Positions 8,278 to 17,070 of a DNA stretch of 64,000 bases are shown here, piece by piece. Source of the DNA: DAOVVL01 sp965603095 (GTDB taxonomy: Bacteria; Pseudomonadota; Alphaproteobacteria; Rhodospirillales; Magnetovibrionaceae); the NCBI GenBank assembly GCA_965603095.1, contig CBFDBQ010000003.1:1-64000 (forward strand), read 5' to 3'. Within the stretch, counting starts at the first letter, position 1; each line of letters starts with the position of its first letter. The notes under the pieces were generated by a model. It was not told the origin of the DNA. It did no database searches and saw only the letters and a program-made list of their open reading frames with translations. Made by a program: the position numbers and the translations under genes.

Positions 8278-8844
8278 ATGAACCAACCATCAAACCAACG
8301 CCCTGATCGTGGCGGTCGCAACCGTAATGACCGTGAAGAATCAGACCTAATTGACCGTTTGGTCGGAATCAACCGTGTTGCAAAAACCGTTAAAGGTGGT
8401 CGCAACATGTCGTTCGCGGCGCTTGTTGTGGTTGGTGATGGCAAGGGCAAAGTAGGCTTTGGTACCGGTAAGGCACAGGAAGTTCCTGAAGCAATTCGCA
8501 AAGCCACAGACAATGCAAAGAAATCAATGATACATGTTCCGCTTCGCGACGGACGCACTCTTCATCATGATATTGAAGGTCGTTATGGTGCCGGTCATGT
8601 TGTATTGCGTAGTGCACCTGCTGGTACCGGTGTTATTGCCGGCGGCCCGATGCGTGCAGTATTTGAATCAATGGGCGTGCAGGATGTTGTTACTAAATCA
8701 ATCGGTACTCAGAACCCGCACAACATGATTAAAGCTACTTTTGATGCACTAAAAAACAGCACTTCACCGCGCAGCGTTGCCGCACGCCGTGGCCTGAAAG
8801 TTGGCGATATCGTCAGCCGTCGTGGCGACGAAGTTGAAGCATAA
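8278..8844 (+). CDS. rpsE: 30S ribosomal protein S5
   Basis: A 188-residue S5 involved in decoding accuracy and the mRNA entry helicase. A polar, Arg-rich N-terminal extension (residues 1-20) precedes the double-stranded RNA-binding-like domain (LIDRLVGINRVAKTVKGGR). The C-terminal domain is intact. The 48-base gap from rplR contains an AGGAGAG site. Confidence 0.98.
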   Translation: MNQPSNQRPDRGGRNRNDREESDLIDRLVGINRVAKTVKGGRNMSFAALVVVGDGKGKVGFGTGKAQEVPEAIRKATDNAKKSMIHVPLRDGRTLHHDIEGRYGAGHVVLRSAPAGTGVIAGGPMRAVFESMGVQDVVTKSIGTQNPHNMIKATFDALKNSTSPRSVAARRGLKVGDIVSRRGDEVEA

Positions 8845-8856
8845 GGAACAAGACTG

Positions 8857-9048
8857 ATGTCTGCTAAGAAAACTGTAAAAGTAACCCAGACCGGTAGTTC
8901 AATTGGACGTCCTAAAGACCAGTTGGAAACCTTGAAGGGTCTGGGTCTTAATAAAATACGCCGTACTCGCGAACTAGAAGACACGCCTTCGGTGCGTGGC
9001 ATGATTAACAAGGTCTCACATTTGGTTCGTGTCGAGGAAGCCGGCTAA
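8857..9048 (+). CDS. rpmD: 50S ribosomal protein L30
   Basis: A 63-residue L30. The pattern KVTQTGSSIGRPKDQLETLKGLGLNKI is the family core, and VRGMINKVSHLVRV closes it. L30 is dispensable in some lineages but present here. It sits in the standard place between rpsE and rplO. Confidence 0.97.
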   Translation: MSAKKTVKVTQTGSSIGRPKDQLETLKGLGLNKIRRTRELEDTPSVRGMINKVSHLVRVEEAG

Positions 9049-9087
9049 TAAGTCAGGTTCGCCTTTATTCTCAAAGGGATAAGTAAG

Positions 9088-9630
9088 ATGAAGCTAAACG
9101 AAATAAGCGATAACCAAGGTGCCACCAAGGTACGCAAACGCATTGGCAGGGGCATTGGCTCTGGCACTGGTAAAACCGGTGGCCGTGGCGTAAAAGGCCA
9201 AAAATCAAGAAGCGGTGTTTCGCTACTTGGCTTCGAAGGTGGCCAGATGCCTCTTTTCCGTCGTTTGCCTAAGCGTGGCTTTACCAATATTTTCCGCAAG
9301 AAATTTGCAGAAATAAATATTGGTCGCCTGCAAAAAGCGGTTGATGCCGGAACCTTAGACGCCAAGGAAGCGGTAAACGAAAAATCTCTTCGTGCATGCG
9401 GCCTTATTAAAGGGAAGGTTGATGGTTTCCGCGTTCTTGCCAAAGGTGAACTTAAAGCCAAACTTAACATCGAAGCCGATGGCGCATCAGCCGCCGCGGT
9501 TGAAGCTGTTAAAAAGGCTGGCGGTGAATTGACCGTGAAGACCAAAGCAGAGCCAGCCAAGACAGGCAAAAGAACTGAGCGTCGCATAGCCGCCGCTGAA
9601 AAGCGCGCAGCACGTATTGCTGCGAAATAA
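9088..9630 (+). CDS. rplO: 50S ribosomal protein L15
   Basis: A 180-residue L15, which is longer than the usual 145-160. The Gly/Arg-rich N-terminal segment (RKRIGRGIGSGTGKTGGRG) threads into the large subunit. The extra length is a Lys/Ala-rich C-terminal tail of about 25 residues after KKAGGELTVK. The tail is an alphaproteobacteria-like extension rather than a frameshift. Confidence 0.98.
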   Translation: MKLNEISDNQGATKVRKRIGRGIGSGTGKTGGRGVKGQKSRSGVSLLGFEGGQMPLFRRLPKRGFTNIFRKKFAEINIGRLQKAVDAGTLDAKEAVNEKSLRACGLIKGKVDGFRVLAKGELKAKLNIEADGASAAAVEAVKKAGGELTVKTKAEPAKTGKRTERRIAAAEKRAARIAAK

Positions 9631-9652
9631 TTTTAGCGTGGGAAATAATTAA

Positions 9653-10993
9653 ATGAGCTCTGCCGCCGAGCAATTTGCCCGGAATATGAATTTTAGCTCC
9701 TTCTCTAAGGCGGAGGAGCTAAAGAAACGCATCTGGTTTACCCTGGGCGCGTTGATTGTGTATCGGCTTGGTACTTACATACCGTTGCCGGGCGTTGATT
9801 CAATGGTGTTGCAGGACATTTTCAAACAAAACGCAAGTGGTCTTTTGGGCATGTTTGACATGTTCACTGGTGGTGCGCTTTCACGTATGACCATTTTTGC
9901 CCTTAATATTATGCCTTACATTTCAGCCAGCATTATCATGCAGTTAATGACGGCAATTTCGCCAACTCTTGATCAATTGAAAAAAGAAGGCGAAACGGGC
10001 AGAAAAAAAATAAATCAATACACCCGTTATCTGACCGTGCTTATTACCATAATGCAGGCCTACGGAATTGCCGTCGGTATCGAAGGAACATCATCATCCA
10101 TGGGCCCAGCAGTGGCCGATCCCGGCTGGTTCTTCCGCTTCACCGCGGTTATAACGCTTACCGGTGGTACGCTTTTCCTTATGTGGCTTGGTGAACAAAT
10201 TACCCAGCGCGGCGTAGGTAACGGCATTTCTCTGATAATTTTTGCAGGCATCGTTGCCAACTTGCCAACGGCCATTGCCAGCACATTGGAACTTGGTCGT
10301 ACCGGGTCATTGTCGGCACTATTTATTGTTGGTCTTTTGGTAATGGCGGTTGCTGTTATCTTCTTTATTGTTTTCATGGAGCGCGCCCAGCGCCGCATCA
10401 TTGTGCAGTATCCTAAACGTCAGCAGGGCAACCGTATGGCAGAGGGTCAAAGCACGCATCTGCCACTCAAAGTTAATACCGCGGGCGTTATTCCACCAAT
10501 TTTTGCCGGCTCGTTGCTTTCGCTTCCGGTTACGATTATTGCGTTTTCTTCTGGAACCGGCCCGGAATGGATGACAACGCTTACATCCTTAATCGGTCGC
10601 GGCCAGCCGCTTTACCTTGCCGTATACACATTCATGATTGTGTTTTTTGCGTTTTTCTACACTGCCGTGGTTTTCAACCCGGCCGATACAGCAGATAACC
10701 TTAAGAAATATAATGGATTTGTTCCGGGAATCAGGCCCGGCAAGAACACTGCCGAATACCTGGACAAGGTCCTTACCCGTTTGACCGTTGTTGGCGCCGC
10801 ATATTTGGCGGCCATTTGCCTACTTCCGGAAATATTGATGTCTAAATATTCTGTACCGTTTTATTTTGGTGGGACCTCCCTGTTGATCGTTGTGACAGTA
10901 ACCATGGATACGGTTGCGCAAATTCAGTCACATATGCTGGCACACCAGTACGAGGGGCTTATTAAAAAGTCCAAGCTAAGAGGGAGAAAATAA
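9653..10993 (+). CDS. secY: Protein translocase subunit SecY
   Basis: A 446-residue SecY, the channel of the Sec translocon in the inner membrane. About ten hydrophobic segments are visible. Recognisable elements are the start of helix 1 (YRLGTYIPLPGVD), the plug region after it, the helix 2 segment LNIMPYISASIIMQL, and the cytoplasmic loops KRQQGNRMAEGQ and FVPGIRPGKNT that contact ribosome and SecA. It ends one base before adk. Confidence 0.98.
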   Translation: MSSAAEQFARNMNFSSFSKAEELKKRIWFTLGALIVYRLGTYIPLPGVDSMVLQDIFKQNASGLLGMFDMFTGGALSRMTIFALNIMPYISASIIMQLMTAISPTLDQLKKEGETGRKKINQYTRYLTVLITIMQAYGIAVGIEGTSSSMGPAVADPGWFFRFTAVITLTGGTLFLMWLGEQITQRGVGNGISLIIFAGIVANLPTAIASTLELGRTGSLSALFIVGLLVMAVAVIFFIVFMERAQRRIIVQYPKRQQGNRMAEGQSTHLPLKVNTAGVIPPIFAGSLLSLPVTIIAFSSGTGPEWMTTLTSLIGRGQPLYLAVYTFMIVFFAFFYTAVVFNPADTADNLKKYNGFVPGIRPGKNTAEYLDKVLTRLTVVGAAYLAAICLLPEILMSKYSVPFYFGGTSLLIVVTVTMDTVAQIQSHMLAHQYEGLIKKSKLRGRK

Positions 10994-10994
10994 A

Positions 10995-11642
10995 ATGAGC
11001 AATATTATTCTGTTGGGCCCTCCGGGCGCAGGCAAGGGTACGCAGGCCAAGCGTATTGAAGACAAATTCGGCATGATACAGCTTTCGACCGGTGACATGC
11101 TTCGCGCCGAGGTATCTTCCGGCAGTGATTTGGGCAAACAAGCCAAGGAAATCATGGAATCTGGTGGTTTGGTGTCCGATGACATCATAATTGGCATGAT
11201 TTCTGGCCGAATCGACCAGGATGATTGCAAGGGCGGTTTTATTCTCGATGGTTTTCCCCGCACCGTCCCTCAGGCTGAGGCCCTAGACGGCATGCTGGCC
11301 GATAAATCCATCAACATGGATTTTGTGATTGAACTGACCGTGGACGATGAAGCCATGGTTGAGCGCATCTGTGGGCGCTATACCTGCTCTAAATGTGGGG
11401 CAGGGTTCCACGACAAGTTCCAAGTGCCTGAAAAAGAAGGCGTTTGTGACAAATGCGGCGGTACTGATTTTACCCGCCGGGCAGATGATAACGAAGAAAC
11501 GGTACGTTCTAGGCTTAAGGCGTATCACGAACAAACGGCCCCAATTGCCGATTATTACGGTAAAAAGGGCGTTTTAAAGAGTGTTGACGGAATGGCAGAC
11601 ATAGACGCCGTAACCCGTCAATTGGAGGAAATCTTAGGTTGA
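10995..11642 (+). CDS. adk: Adenylate kinase, zinc-lid type
   Basis: A 215-residue long-form adenylate kinase (ATP + AMP = 2 ADP). The P-loop GPPGAGKGT is at residues 8-16, and the AMP region LSTGDMLR and DGFPRT follow. The lid holds four cysteines in the spacing C-X2-C-X16-C-X2-C (CSKC, CDKC), the arrangement that binds a structural zinc in relatives. The secY-adk pairing is the usual one. It is almost certainly cotranscribed with secY. Confidence 0.97.
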   Translation: MSNIILLGPPGAGKGTQAKRIEDKFGMIQLSTGDMLRAEVSSGSDLGKQAKEIMESGGLVSDDIIIGMISGRIDQDDCKGGFILDGFPRTVPQAEALDGMLADKSINMDFVIELTVDDEAMVERICGRYTCSKCGAGFHDKFQVPEKEGVCDKCGGTDFTRRADDNEETVRSRLKAYHEQTAPIADYYGKKGVLKSVDGMADIDAVTRQLEEILG

Positions 11643-11651
11643 AGAGACGTG

Positions 11652-11679
11652 TTGACAGGTGGCTTGAAGTGCATATAAT
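11652..11679 (+). promoter_or_regulatory. Near-consensus sigma-70 promoter before rpsM
   Basis: TTGACA (11652-11657) and TATAAT (11674-11679) are perfect hexamers separated by 16 bp. They lie just after adk and about 65 bases before the rpsM start. It should give the alpha-operon genes, including rpoA, transcription independent of the upstream ribosomal operons. Confidence 0.85.
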
Positions 11680-11744
11680 CCGCCATCTCAACCCCCTTGA
11701 CAACGAGATTTTCGTTTGAAAACAGTGTTTAAGGAGAATCGGCT

Positions 11745-12113
11745 TTGGCTCGAATCGCTGGCGTAAATATCCCAACTGCTAAACGGGTATCAATCGCATT
11801 GACATATATCCATGGTATTGGCCGTACAAAGGCCGTTGCTATCTGTGAAAAAGTCGGCATCCCAATGGATCGCCGGGTGAGCGAGCTCACCGACGCGGAA
11901 GTTATTAATATCCGCGAAGCTATTGATAGTGACCACCAGGTAGAAGGTGACCTTCGCCGTGAAGTTGCAATGAATATCAAAAGGCTGATGGATCTCGGTT
12001 GTTACCGTGGCCTTCGCCATCGTCGTGGATTGCCTGTTCGCGGGCAACGCACCCATACAAATGCACGCACTCGCAAAGGCCCCGCCAAAGCGATTGCTGG
12101 TAAAAAGAAATAA
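11745..12113 (+). CDS. rpsM: 30S ribosomal protein S13
   Basis: A 122-residue S13, which contacts the P-site tRNA and L5 at the subunit bridge. The start is TTG at 11745: it yields the canonical ARIAGVNIP N-terminus and is preceded by AAGGAGA; no ATG or GTG fits. The basic tail RTHTNARTRKGPAKAIAGKKK region is typical. It is the first gene after the internal promoter. Confidence 0.97.
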   Translation: MARIAGVNIPTAKRVSIALTYIHGIGRTKAVAICEKVGIPMDRRVSELTDAEVINIREAIDSDHQVEGDLRREVAMNIKRLMDLGCYRGLRHRRGLPVRGQRTHTNARTRKGPAKAIAGKKK

Positions 12114-12132
12114 TCTTTAAGGAAAAGCAGTA

Positions 12133-12522
12133 ATGGCAAAGGCTACATCCCGCCCCCGTCGTCGTGAGCGCAAAAACATTGTTTCTGGTGTCGCACACGT
12201 AAACGCCACATTTAATAATACCATGATCACCATCTCTGATGCTCAGGGAAATGCTATTGCATGGTCGTCAGCTGGTGTTCAGGGTTTTAAGGGGTCGCGT
12301 AAATCAACCCCTTACGCTGCTCAGATGGCAGCAGAAGATGCTGGTAAAAAAGCACAAGAACATGGAATGCAGACCCTTGAAGTTGAAGTAAAGGGCCCTG
12401 GTTCAGGTCGTGAATCAGCGCTTCGTGCGTTGCAGGCTGTTGGGTTTACCATAACGTCCATTCGCGACGTAACCCCGATACCGCACAACGGCTGCCGTCC
12501 AAGGAAACGCCGTCGCGTTTAA
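12133..12522 (+). CDS. rpsK: 30S ribosomal protein S11
   Basis: A 129-residue S11 of the small-subunit platform. The segments NATFNNTMITISD and IRDVTPIPHNGCRPRKRRRV are conserved. rpsD, which follows rpsK in E. coli, is absent; alphaproteobacteria usually carry rpsD elsewhere. A 118-base spacer with three hairpins follows before rpoA. Confidence 0.98.
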   Translation: MAKATSRPRRRERKNIVSGVAHVNATFNNTMITISDAQGNAIAWSSAGVQGFKGSRKSTPYAAQMAAEDAGKKAQEHGMQTLEVEVKGPGSGRESALRALQAVGFTITSIRDVTPIPHNGCRPRKRRRV

Positions 12523-12532
12523 TCTGAGGACC

Positions 12533-12604
12533 CCCGAACATTCGGGATATATTTATACCGGCAATTAGCCGGATTTATTAGTACGGGGCTCTCTTTCAAG
12601 AGCC
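12533..12604 (+). other. Three consecutive hairpins in the rpsK-rpoA spacer
   Basis: Three perfect short stems occur in a row: CCCGAA/TTCGGG (12533-12546), CCGGC/GCCGG (12558-12572) and GGCTCT/AGAGCC (12587-12604). None is followed by a T run. They occupy most of the spacer and end 36 bases before the rpoA GTG. They may be RNA processing or translational control elements. Confidence 0.7.
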
Positions 12605-12640
12605 ATTTGGCGTAAATAAGTAGGCGTAAGGACGCAACCT

Positions 12641-13660
12641 GTGATTCAGAAAAACTGGCAAGAACTTATCAAACCTACGAAATTGGATGTTGTTTCGGGA
12701 AATTTACCCGGACGTCAGGCCACTATCGTTGCAGAACCGCTTGAACGCGGATTTGGTCTAACACTAGGCAACGCGCTTCGTCGTGTTTTGCTTTCATCGC
12801 TTCGTGGCGGCGCAGTTACTGCCGTTCAGATAGACGGTGTTTTGCATGAATTTTCGTCCGTTCCGGGCGTTCGCGAAGACGTAACCGACATCATTCTTAA
12901 TATCAAGGCAATGGGTCTGAAGGCGCATTCCGAAGGTAAGAAAAAGATGACCCTAACCGTCGATACCCCGGGCGAAGTTACCGCTGGGCAAATCGAAACC
13001 GGGCCAGATCTTGAGGTAATGGACCCAGATATGGTTCTTTGTCATCTTGATCAAGGTTCAAAGTTGCACATGGAATTCACCGTTGATACCGGTAAAGGCT
13101 ATGTTGCCGCTTCTGAAAACCGTCCCGAAGACCCGCCCATTGGTCTTATTCCCATCGATGCTGTTTTCTCACCTGTGCGCAAGGTAAGCTACAAGGTTGA
13201 AAACACCCGTGTTGGTCAACAGACCGACCTTGATAAATTGACCATGGAATTAACCACCAACGGTTCGATAACACCCGAAGATGCAGTTGCATTAGCTGGG
13301 CGCATCCTGACCGAACAGCTTCGTTTGTTTATTAACTTCGAAGAGCCGGTTGCCGCCAAAGCAGAAGAAGAACGTTATGAAGAGCTACCGTTCAACAAAA
13401 ACCTTCTGCGCAAGGTTGATGAGCTGGAACTTTCAGTTCGTTCGGCAAATTGCCTCAAGAACGACAACATCATTTACATCGGTGATTTGGTGCAAAAATC
13501 AGAAGGCGATATGCTTCGCACACCTAACTTTGGTCGCAAGTCCTTGAACGAAATCAAGGAAGTGTTGACACAGATGGGTCTGCATCTGGGCATGGACATT
13601 GCTGAATGGCCACCTGAAAACATCGAAGATATGGCTAAACGTCTAGAAGAACCGTTCTAG
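12641..13660 (+). CDS. rpoA: RNA polymerase alpha subunit
   Basis: A 339-residue alpha subunit. The N-terminal assembly domain (GFGLTLGNALRRVLLSSLRGGAVTAV, about residues 35-60) dimerises and binds beta and beta-prime. The C-terminal domain (ELSVRSANCLKNDNIIYIGDLV, from about 262) contacts UP elements and activators. The start is GTG at 12641 with TAAGGACG upstream; it gives the normal N-terminus. The gene sits in its usual place between rpsK and rplQ. Confidence 0.98.
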   Translation: MIQKNWQELIKPTKLDVVSGNLPGRQATIVAEPLERGFGLTLGNALRRVLLSSLRGGAVTAVQIDGVLHEFSSVPGVREDVTDIILNIKAMGLKAHSEGKKKMTLTVDTPGEVTAGQIETGPDLEVMDPDMVLCHLDQGSKLHMEFTVDTGKGYVAASENRPEDPPIGLIPIDAVFSPVRKVSYKVENTRVGQQTDLDKLTMELTTNGSITPEDAVALAGRILTEQLRLFINFEEPVAAKAEEERYEELPFNKNLLRKVDELELSVRSANCLKNDNIIYIGDLVQKSEGDMLRTPNFGRKSLNEIKEVLTQMGLHLGMDIAEWPPENIEDMAKRLEEPF

Positions 13661-13785
13661 GCAAAATAGTTTAAACAAGTCGGGCCAAAGGTTGGCTCGC
13701 ACCTTGCGTACCAAAATTATTCTGGGCGTAAGGGTTCGAAATCGATTTCGTGAGCGAGATCAGAAGCAATAAGGAGACCGCAACT

Positions 13786-14208
13786 ATGCGTCACAGAAAA
13801 GGTTTACGTAAACTCAACCGGACCAGCAGCCACCGTAAGGCTATGTTTTCGAACATGGCGGCCTCGCTTCTGACCCACGAGCAAATTACAACCACACTGC
13901 CCAAGGCAAAAGAAATGCGTCGCATTGCCGACAAAATGATTACCCTTGGTAAAAAAGGCAGTCTTCATGCCCGTCGTCAGGCATTTTCGTTTTTACGCGA
14001 TGAAGCAGCGGTGGCTAAGTTATTTAACGTTTTGGCCGGCCGTTACAAGGCACGCCCCGGTGGTTACACCCGGGTACTAAAAGCTGGTTTTCGCTATGGC
14101 GACGCCGCACCGATGGCGATTATTGAACTGGTTGAGCGCGACGTCGAAGAAAAAGGCAAGGCCGACCATGCCCGCGAAGCAGTGCGCATGGCAGCGGAAG
14201 CCGAGTAG
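13786..14208 (+). CDS. rplQ: 50S ribosomal protein L17
   Basis: A 140-residue L17 starting MRHRKGLRKLNRTSSHRKAM. I chose ATG 13786 because AAGGAG lies 9 bases upstream and this gives the canonical start; an in-frame GTG at 13750 would add 12 unlikely residues. The acidic Ala-rich tail after residue 120 is an alphaproteobacterial extension. The gap from rpoA carries a perfect 14-bp palindrome at 13737-13750. Confidence 0.97.
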   Translation: MRHRKGLRKLNRTSSHRKAMFSNMAASLLTHEQITTTLPKAKEMRRIADKMITLGKKGSLHARRQAFSFLRDEAAVAKLFNVLAGRYKARPGGYTRVLKAGFRYGDAAPMAIIELVERDVEEKGKADHAREAVRMAAEAE

Positions 14209-14231
14209 GGCAGATTTTGAATTAAAGTTTT

Positions 14232-14268
14232 AAAAGGGGCGGCTTTATAGGCTGCCCCTTTTTTTTAT
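14232..14268 (+). terminator. Rho-independent terminator of the ribosomal supercluster
   Basis: AAAAGGGGC (14232-14240) pairs with GCCCCTTTT (14254-14262), with further pairing inside the loop, and the T run continues to 14266. It lies 24 bases after the rplQ stop and closes the ribosomal block. Confidence 0.92.
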
Positions 14269-14285
14269 TCAGGTGCTATACTGCC

Positions 14286-14314
14286 TTTAAATTATTTAGT
14301 GCAATATTTATAAG
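14286..14314 (+). promoter_or_regulatory. Possible promoter of the Do-family protease gene
   Basis: TTTAAA (14286-14291) and TATAAG (14309-14314) are 17 bp apart in the short gap after the terminator. The -35 match is poor. Position, just after a terminator and 17 bases before the start codon, is the main support. Confidence 0.3.
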
Positions 14315-14330
14315 ACTTGGGGCATTGCTG

Positions 14331-15770
14331 ATGCGGGTTTTTGGAAAATATACAGTTGTTCTTGTGGCAACTATTATAGCTTTTTCGGTTTCTAGTCTTG
14401 TTTTAGGCCAAACCATCAACAACAAGACCGTTCCCATAAACAGAGCTCAAGCTCAGCTTTCTTATGCCCCACTGGTGCGGAGTGCCGCGCCCGCGGTTGT
14501 AAATATTTACACAGCAAAAACAGTTAATGTAAGAAGGTTTGCCCCCTTATTTAACGATCCATTTTTCCAGCAATTTTTTGGCGGGCAAATTCGCCGCTCC
14601 CAGCCCGGGCTAAAAAAGAAGGTTCAAAATACGCTTGGTTCCGGGGTGTTGGTTTCTGCTGATGGAACTATCGTAACTAACCAACACGTTATCGAAGGCG
14701 CCGAAGAAATAAAGGTAGTTCTTTCCGATAGGCGCGAATTTGAAGCCGAAATAGTCGGCAAAGATGAGCGCACGGACCTTGCGGTGTTAAAGATTAAAAA
14801 TTCAGGCAAAGATTTCTCATTTTTAGAATTAAATAACTCCGACAACCTTGAAGTAGGAGATTTGGTGCTGGCAATCGGCAACCCCTTTGGCGTTGGTCAA
14901 ACCGTAACCAGTGGTATTGTTTCAGCCCTTGCCCGCACCCAAGTTGGAGTTTCTGATTTAGGTTCGTTCATTCAAACTGATGCCGCCATAAACCCCGGAA
15001 ATTCTGGTGGTGCGCTTATTGGTATGGATGGAAAGCTGGTTGGTATTAATACGGCTATTTTTTCAAAATCAGGCGGCTCCATGGGCATCGGCTTTGCCAT
15101 TCCATCAAATATGGTTAGTTCGGTGGTTCACGCAATACAAACTGGTGGGCGCGCAGTGCGGCCATGGTTTGGTGCATCAGGCCAAGCCGTAACTACAGAC
15201 ATAGCCAAAAGCGTAGGTCTGGATAGACCTGTTGGGGTTATGATTACCAATGTATTTGATGACGGACCTGCCAAACGTGCAGGAATTAGGCGTGGTGATA
15301 TTATATTGAACATGGGCGCTCACGAGGTTCAAAGCCCGCAAGATCTACGCTTTCGCATTGCGACACTTTCACCCGGGGGAAGTGTAGATATTTCTATTTG
15401 GCGTAACCGTAAAATACAAAATGTATCATTGCCATTGGAGGCCCCGCCAGAAGTTCCTGCTAAAAATGAAACAATTTTAAAAGGACGTAACCCGACAGCA
15501 GGTGCACTGGCGGCTAATCTTTCACCGGCTTTGGCTGATGAGCTTGGCCTTTCAATGATAAATACTAGCGGCGTGATAATCCTTAAGGTTATTAAAAATT
15601 CAAATGCGGCTAGGTTTGGTTTGGCTCCGGGTGATATATTTAAAGAAATTAATGGCCAATCTGTTTCAAGTGTATCTGGGCTTGTGCGTATTTTAAAAAC
15701 ACCAAACAAGCTTTGGCGAATTACCATTGACCGTGGTGGCAAGGAAATGAGCATGGCTATAAAATCATGA
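14331..15770 (+). CDS. Do-family (DegP/DegQ-like) periplasmic serine protease
   Basis: A 479-residue trypsin-like protease/chaperone. An N-terminal hydrophobic segment (about residues 9-27) targets it to the periplasm. The catalytic triad is visible: His119 in TNQHVIEGA, Asp149 in ERTDLAVLK and Ser225 in NPGNSGGAL. A full PDZ domain follows (about 280-370) and a second, divergent PDZ near the C-terminus (about 395-475). The start ATG 14331 was preferred to TTG 14325. The stop overlaps rarA by 4 bases (ATGA). Which Deg paralog it is cannot be told. Confidence 0.93.
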   Translation: MRVFGKYTVVLVATIIAFSVSSLVLGQTINNKTVPINRAQAQLSYAPLVRSAAPAVVNIYTAKTVNVRRFAPLFNDPFFQQFFGGQIRRSQPGLKKKVQNTLGSGVLVSADGTIVTNQHVIEGAEEIKVVLSDRREFEAEIVGKDERTDLAVLKIKNSGKDFSFLELNNSDNLEVGDLVLAIGNPFGVGQTVTSGIVSALARTQVGVSDLGSFIQTDAAINPGNSGGALIGMDGKLVGINTAIFSKSGGSMGIGFAIPSNMVSSVVHAIQTGGRAVRPWFGASGQAVTTDIAKSVGLDRPVGVMITNVFDDGPAKRAGIRRGDIILNMGAHEVQSPQDLRFRIATLSPGGSVDISIWRNRKIQNVSLPLEAPPEVPAKNETILKGRNPTAGALAANLSPALADELGLSMINTSGVIILKVIKNSNAARFGLAPGDIFKEINGQSVSSVSGLVRILKTPNKLWRITIDRGGKEMSMAIKS

Positions 15771-17068
15771 CTTCTCTTTTTGAAAGCCAGGCCCCCCGCC
15801 CCCTAGCCGATAGTCTGCGCCCAACCTCACTTGAAACCGTGGTTGGCCAAGATCATTTATTGGCCGCCGATAGGCCCATTGGGCGAATGGTTGCAAGCGA
15901 CAGGCTTTCATCAATGATATTGTGGGGCCCGCCCGGAACAGGAAAAACAACCATTGCTAGGCTGTTGGCCGAACATACTAAACTTCATTTCGAACCATTA
16001 TCAGCGGTGTTTTCCGGGGTTGCCGATTTGCGTAAAATTTTTGAAGCGGCAAAAAATAGACGACTGGCAGGGCAGGGCACGTTGTTGTTCATAGATGAAA
16101 TCCATCGCTTTAATCGCGCCCAACAGGATGGTTTTTTACCCTACGTCGAAGATGGAACGGTGATACTTGTGGGTGCAACAACCGAAAACCCATCGTTCGA
16201 ACTTAACGCCGCACTTTTGTCGCGGACGCAGGTATTGGTTTTAAATCGGCTTGACGACGCCGCCTTGGAAGAACTTGTCCAGCGTGGAGAAAAAGAAACG
16301 GGCAAAGATATTCCGCTTGAGCCTGAGGCCCGCGCCGCATTGCGCGCTATGGCCGATGGTGATGGCCGCTATCTTTTAAATATGCTCGAAGAAATTTTGT
16401 CCCTCAACACCGATACTGGCGCGAAGCCGCTTTCAACCAACGATCTTGCTCGGGTGGTACAGCAACGAATGCCGCTTTATGATAAATCGCAGGAAGGTCA
16501 TTATAATCTTGTTTCGGCATTGCATAAATCGCTTCGTGGGTCAGATACCGATGCGGCACTTTACTGGTTTGGAAGAATGATAGCTGGTGGCGAAGACCCC
16601 AATTATATTGCGCGAAGACTTGTCCGCTTTGCAGTCGAGGATATTGGTTTGGCCGACCCCAATGCACTGGTGCAGGCAAATGCGGCATGGGATGCATTTG
16701 ACCGCCTTGGCAGTCCCGAAGGCGAACTGGCTTTGGTGCAGTGCGTTATTTATCTTGGAACTGCGCCAAAATCCAATGCCGCCTATCGGGCTGAAAAATC
16801 ATCAAGTCGTGATGCAAAGCAAACTGGGTCATTGATGCCGCCTATGCATATACTAAATGCACCGACCAAAATGATGAAAGATTTGGGCTATTCCAAAGGA
16901 TACGAATATGATCATGATGCGGCAGATGGGTTTTCTGGGCAAAATTATTTTCCCGATGACATGGCGCGAACAAATTACTATTCGCCAAATGATATTGGCT
17001 TTGAACGTGAAATTAAAAAGCGTGTTGAATATTGGGCAAAGCTAAGAGCCAAGAAGGGGGGTAAATAA
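15767..17068 (+). CDS. rarA: Replication-associated recombination protein A (MgsA)
   Basis: A 433-residue AAA+ ATPase related to clamp loaders and eukaryotic WRNIP1, acting at stalled replication forks. Walker A is GPPGTGKT (residues 54-61), Walker B is LLFIDEIHRFN, and the sensor region GATTENPSFELNAALLSR follows. The C-terminal part with AAYRAEKSS matches the tetramerisation region of the family. Length is normal. It overlaps the protease stop and ends 2 bases before crcB, so the genes form one operon. Confidence 0.96.
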   Translation: MTSLFESQAPRPLADSLRPTSLETVVGQDHLLAADRPIGRMVASDRLSSMILWGPPGTGKTTIARLLAEHTKLHFEPLSAVFSGVADLRKIFEAAKNRRLAGQGTLLFIDEIHRFNRAQQDGFLPYVEDGTVILVGATTENPSFELNAALLSRTQVLVLNRLDDAALEELVQRGEKETGKDIPLEPEARAALRAMADGDGRYLLNMLEEILSLNTDTGAKPLSTNDLARVVQQRMPLYDKSQEGHYNLVSALHKSLRGSDTDAALYWFGRMIAGGEDPNYIARRLVRFAVEDIGLADPNALVQANAAWDAFDRLGSPEGELALVQCVIYLGTAPKSNAAYRAEKSSSRDAKQTGSLMPPMHILNAPTKMMKDLGYSKGYEYDHDAADGFSGQNYFPDDMARTNYYSPNDIGFEREIKKRVEYWAKLRAKKGGK

Positions 17069-17070
17069 TA

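Noticed and set aside
12523..12640. rpsD or another gene between rpsK and rpoA
   Set aside because: The spacer is only 118 bases with stops in all frames; rpsD is normally outside this cluster in alphaproteobacteria.
13750..13785. GTG start for rplQ at 13750
   Set aside because: It would add 12 residues before the universal MRHRKG start and bypass the AAGGAG site.
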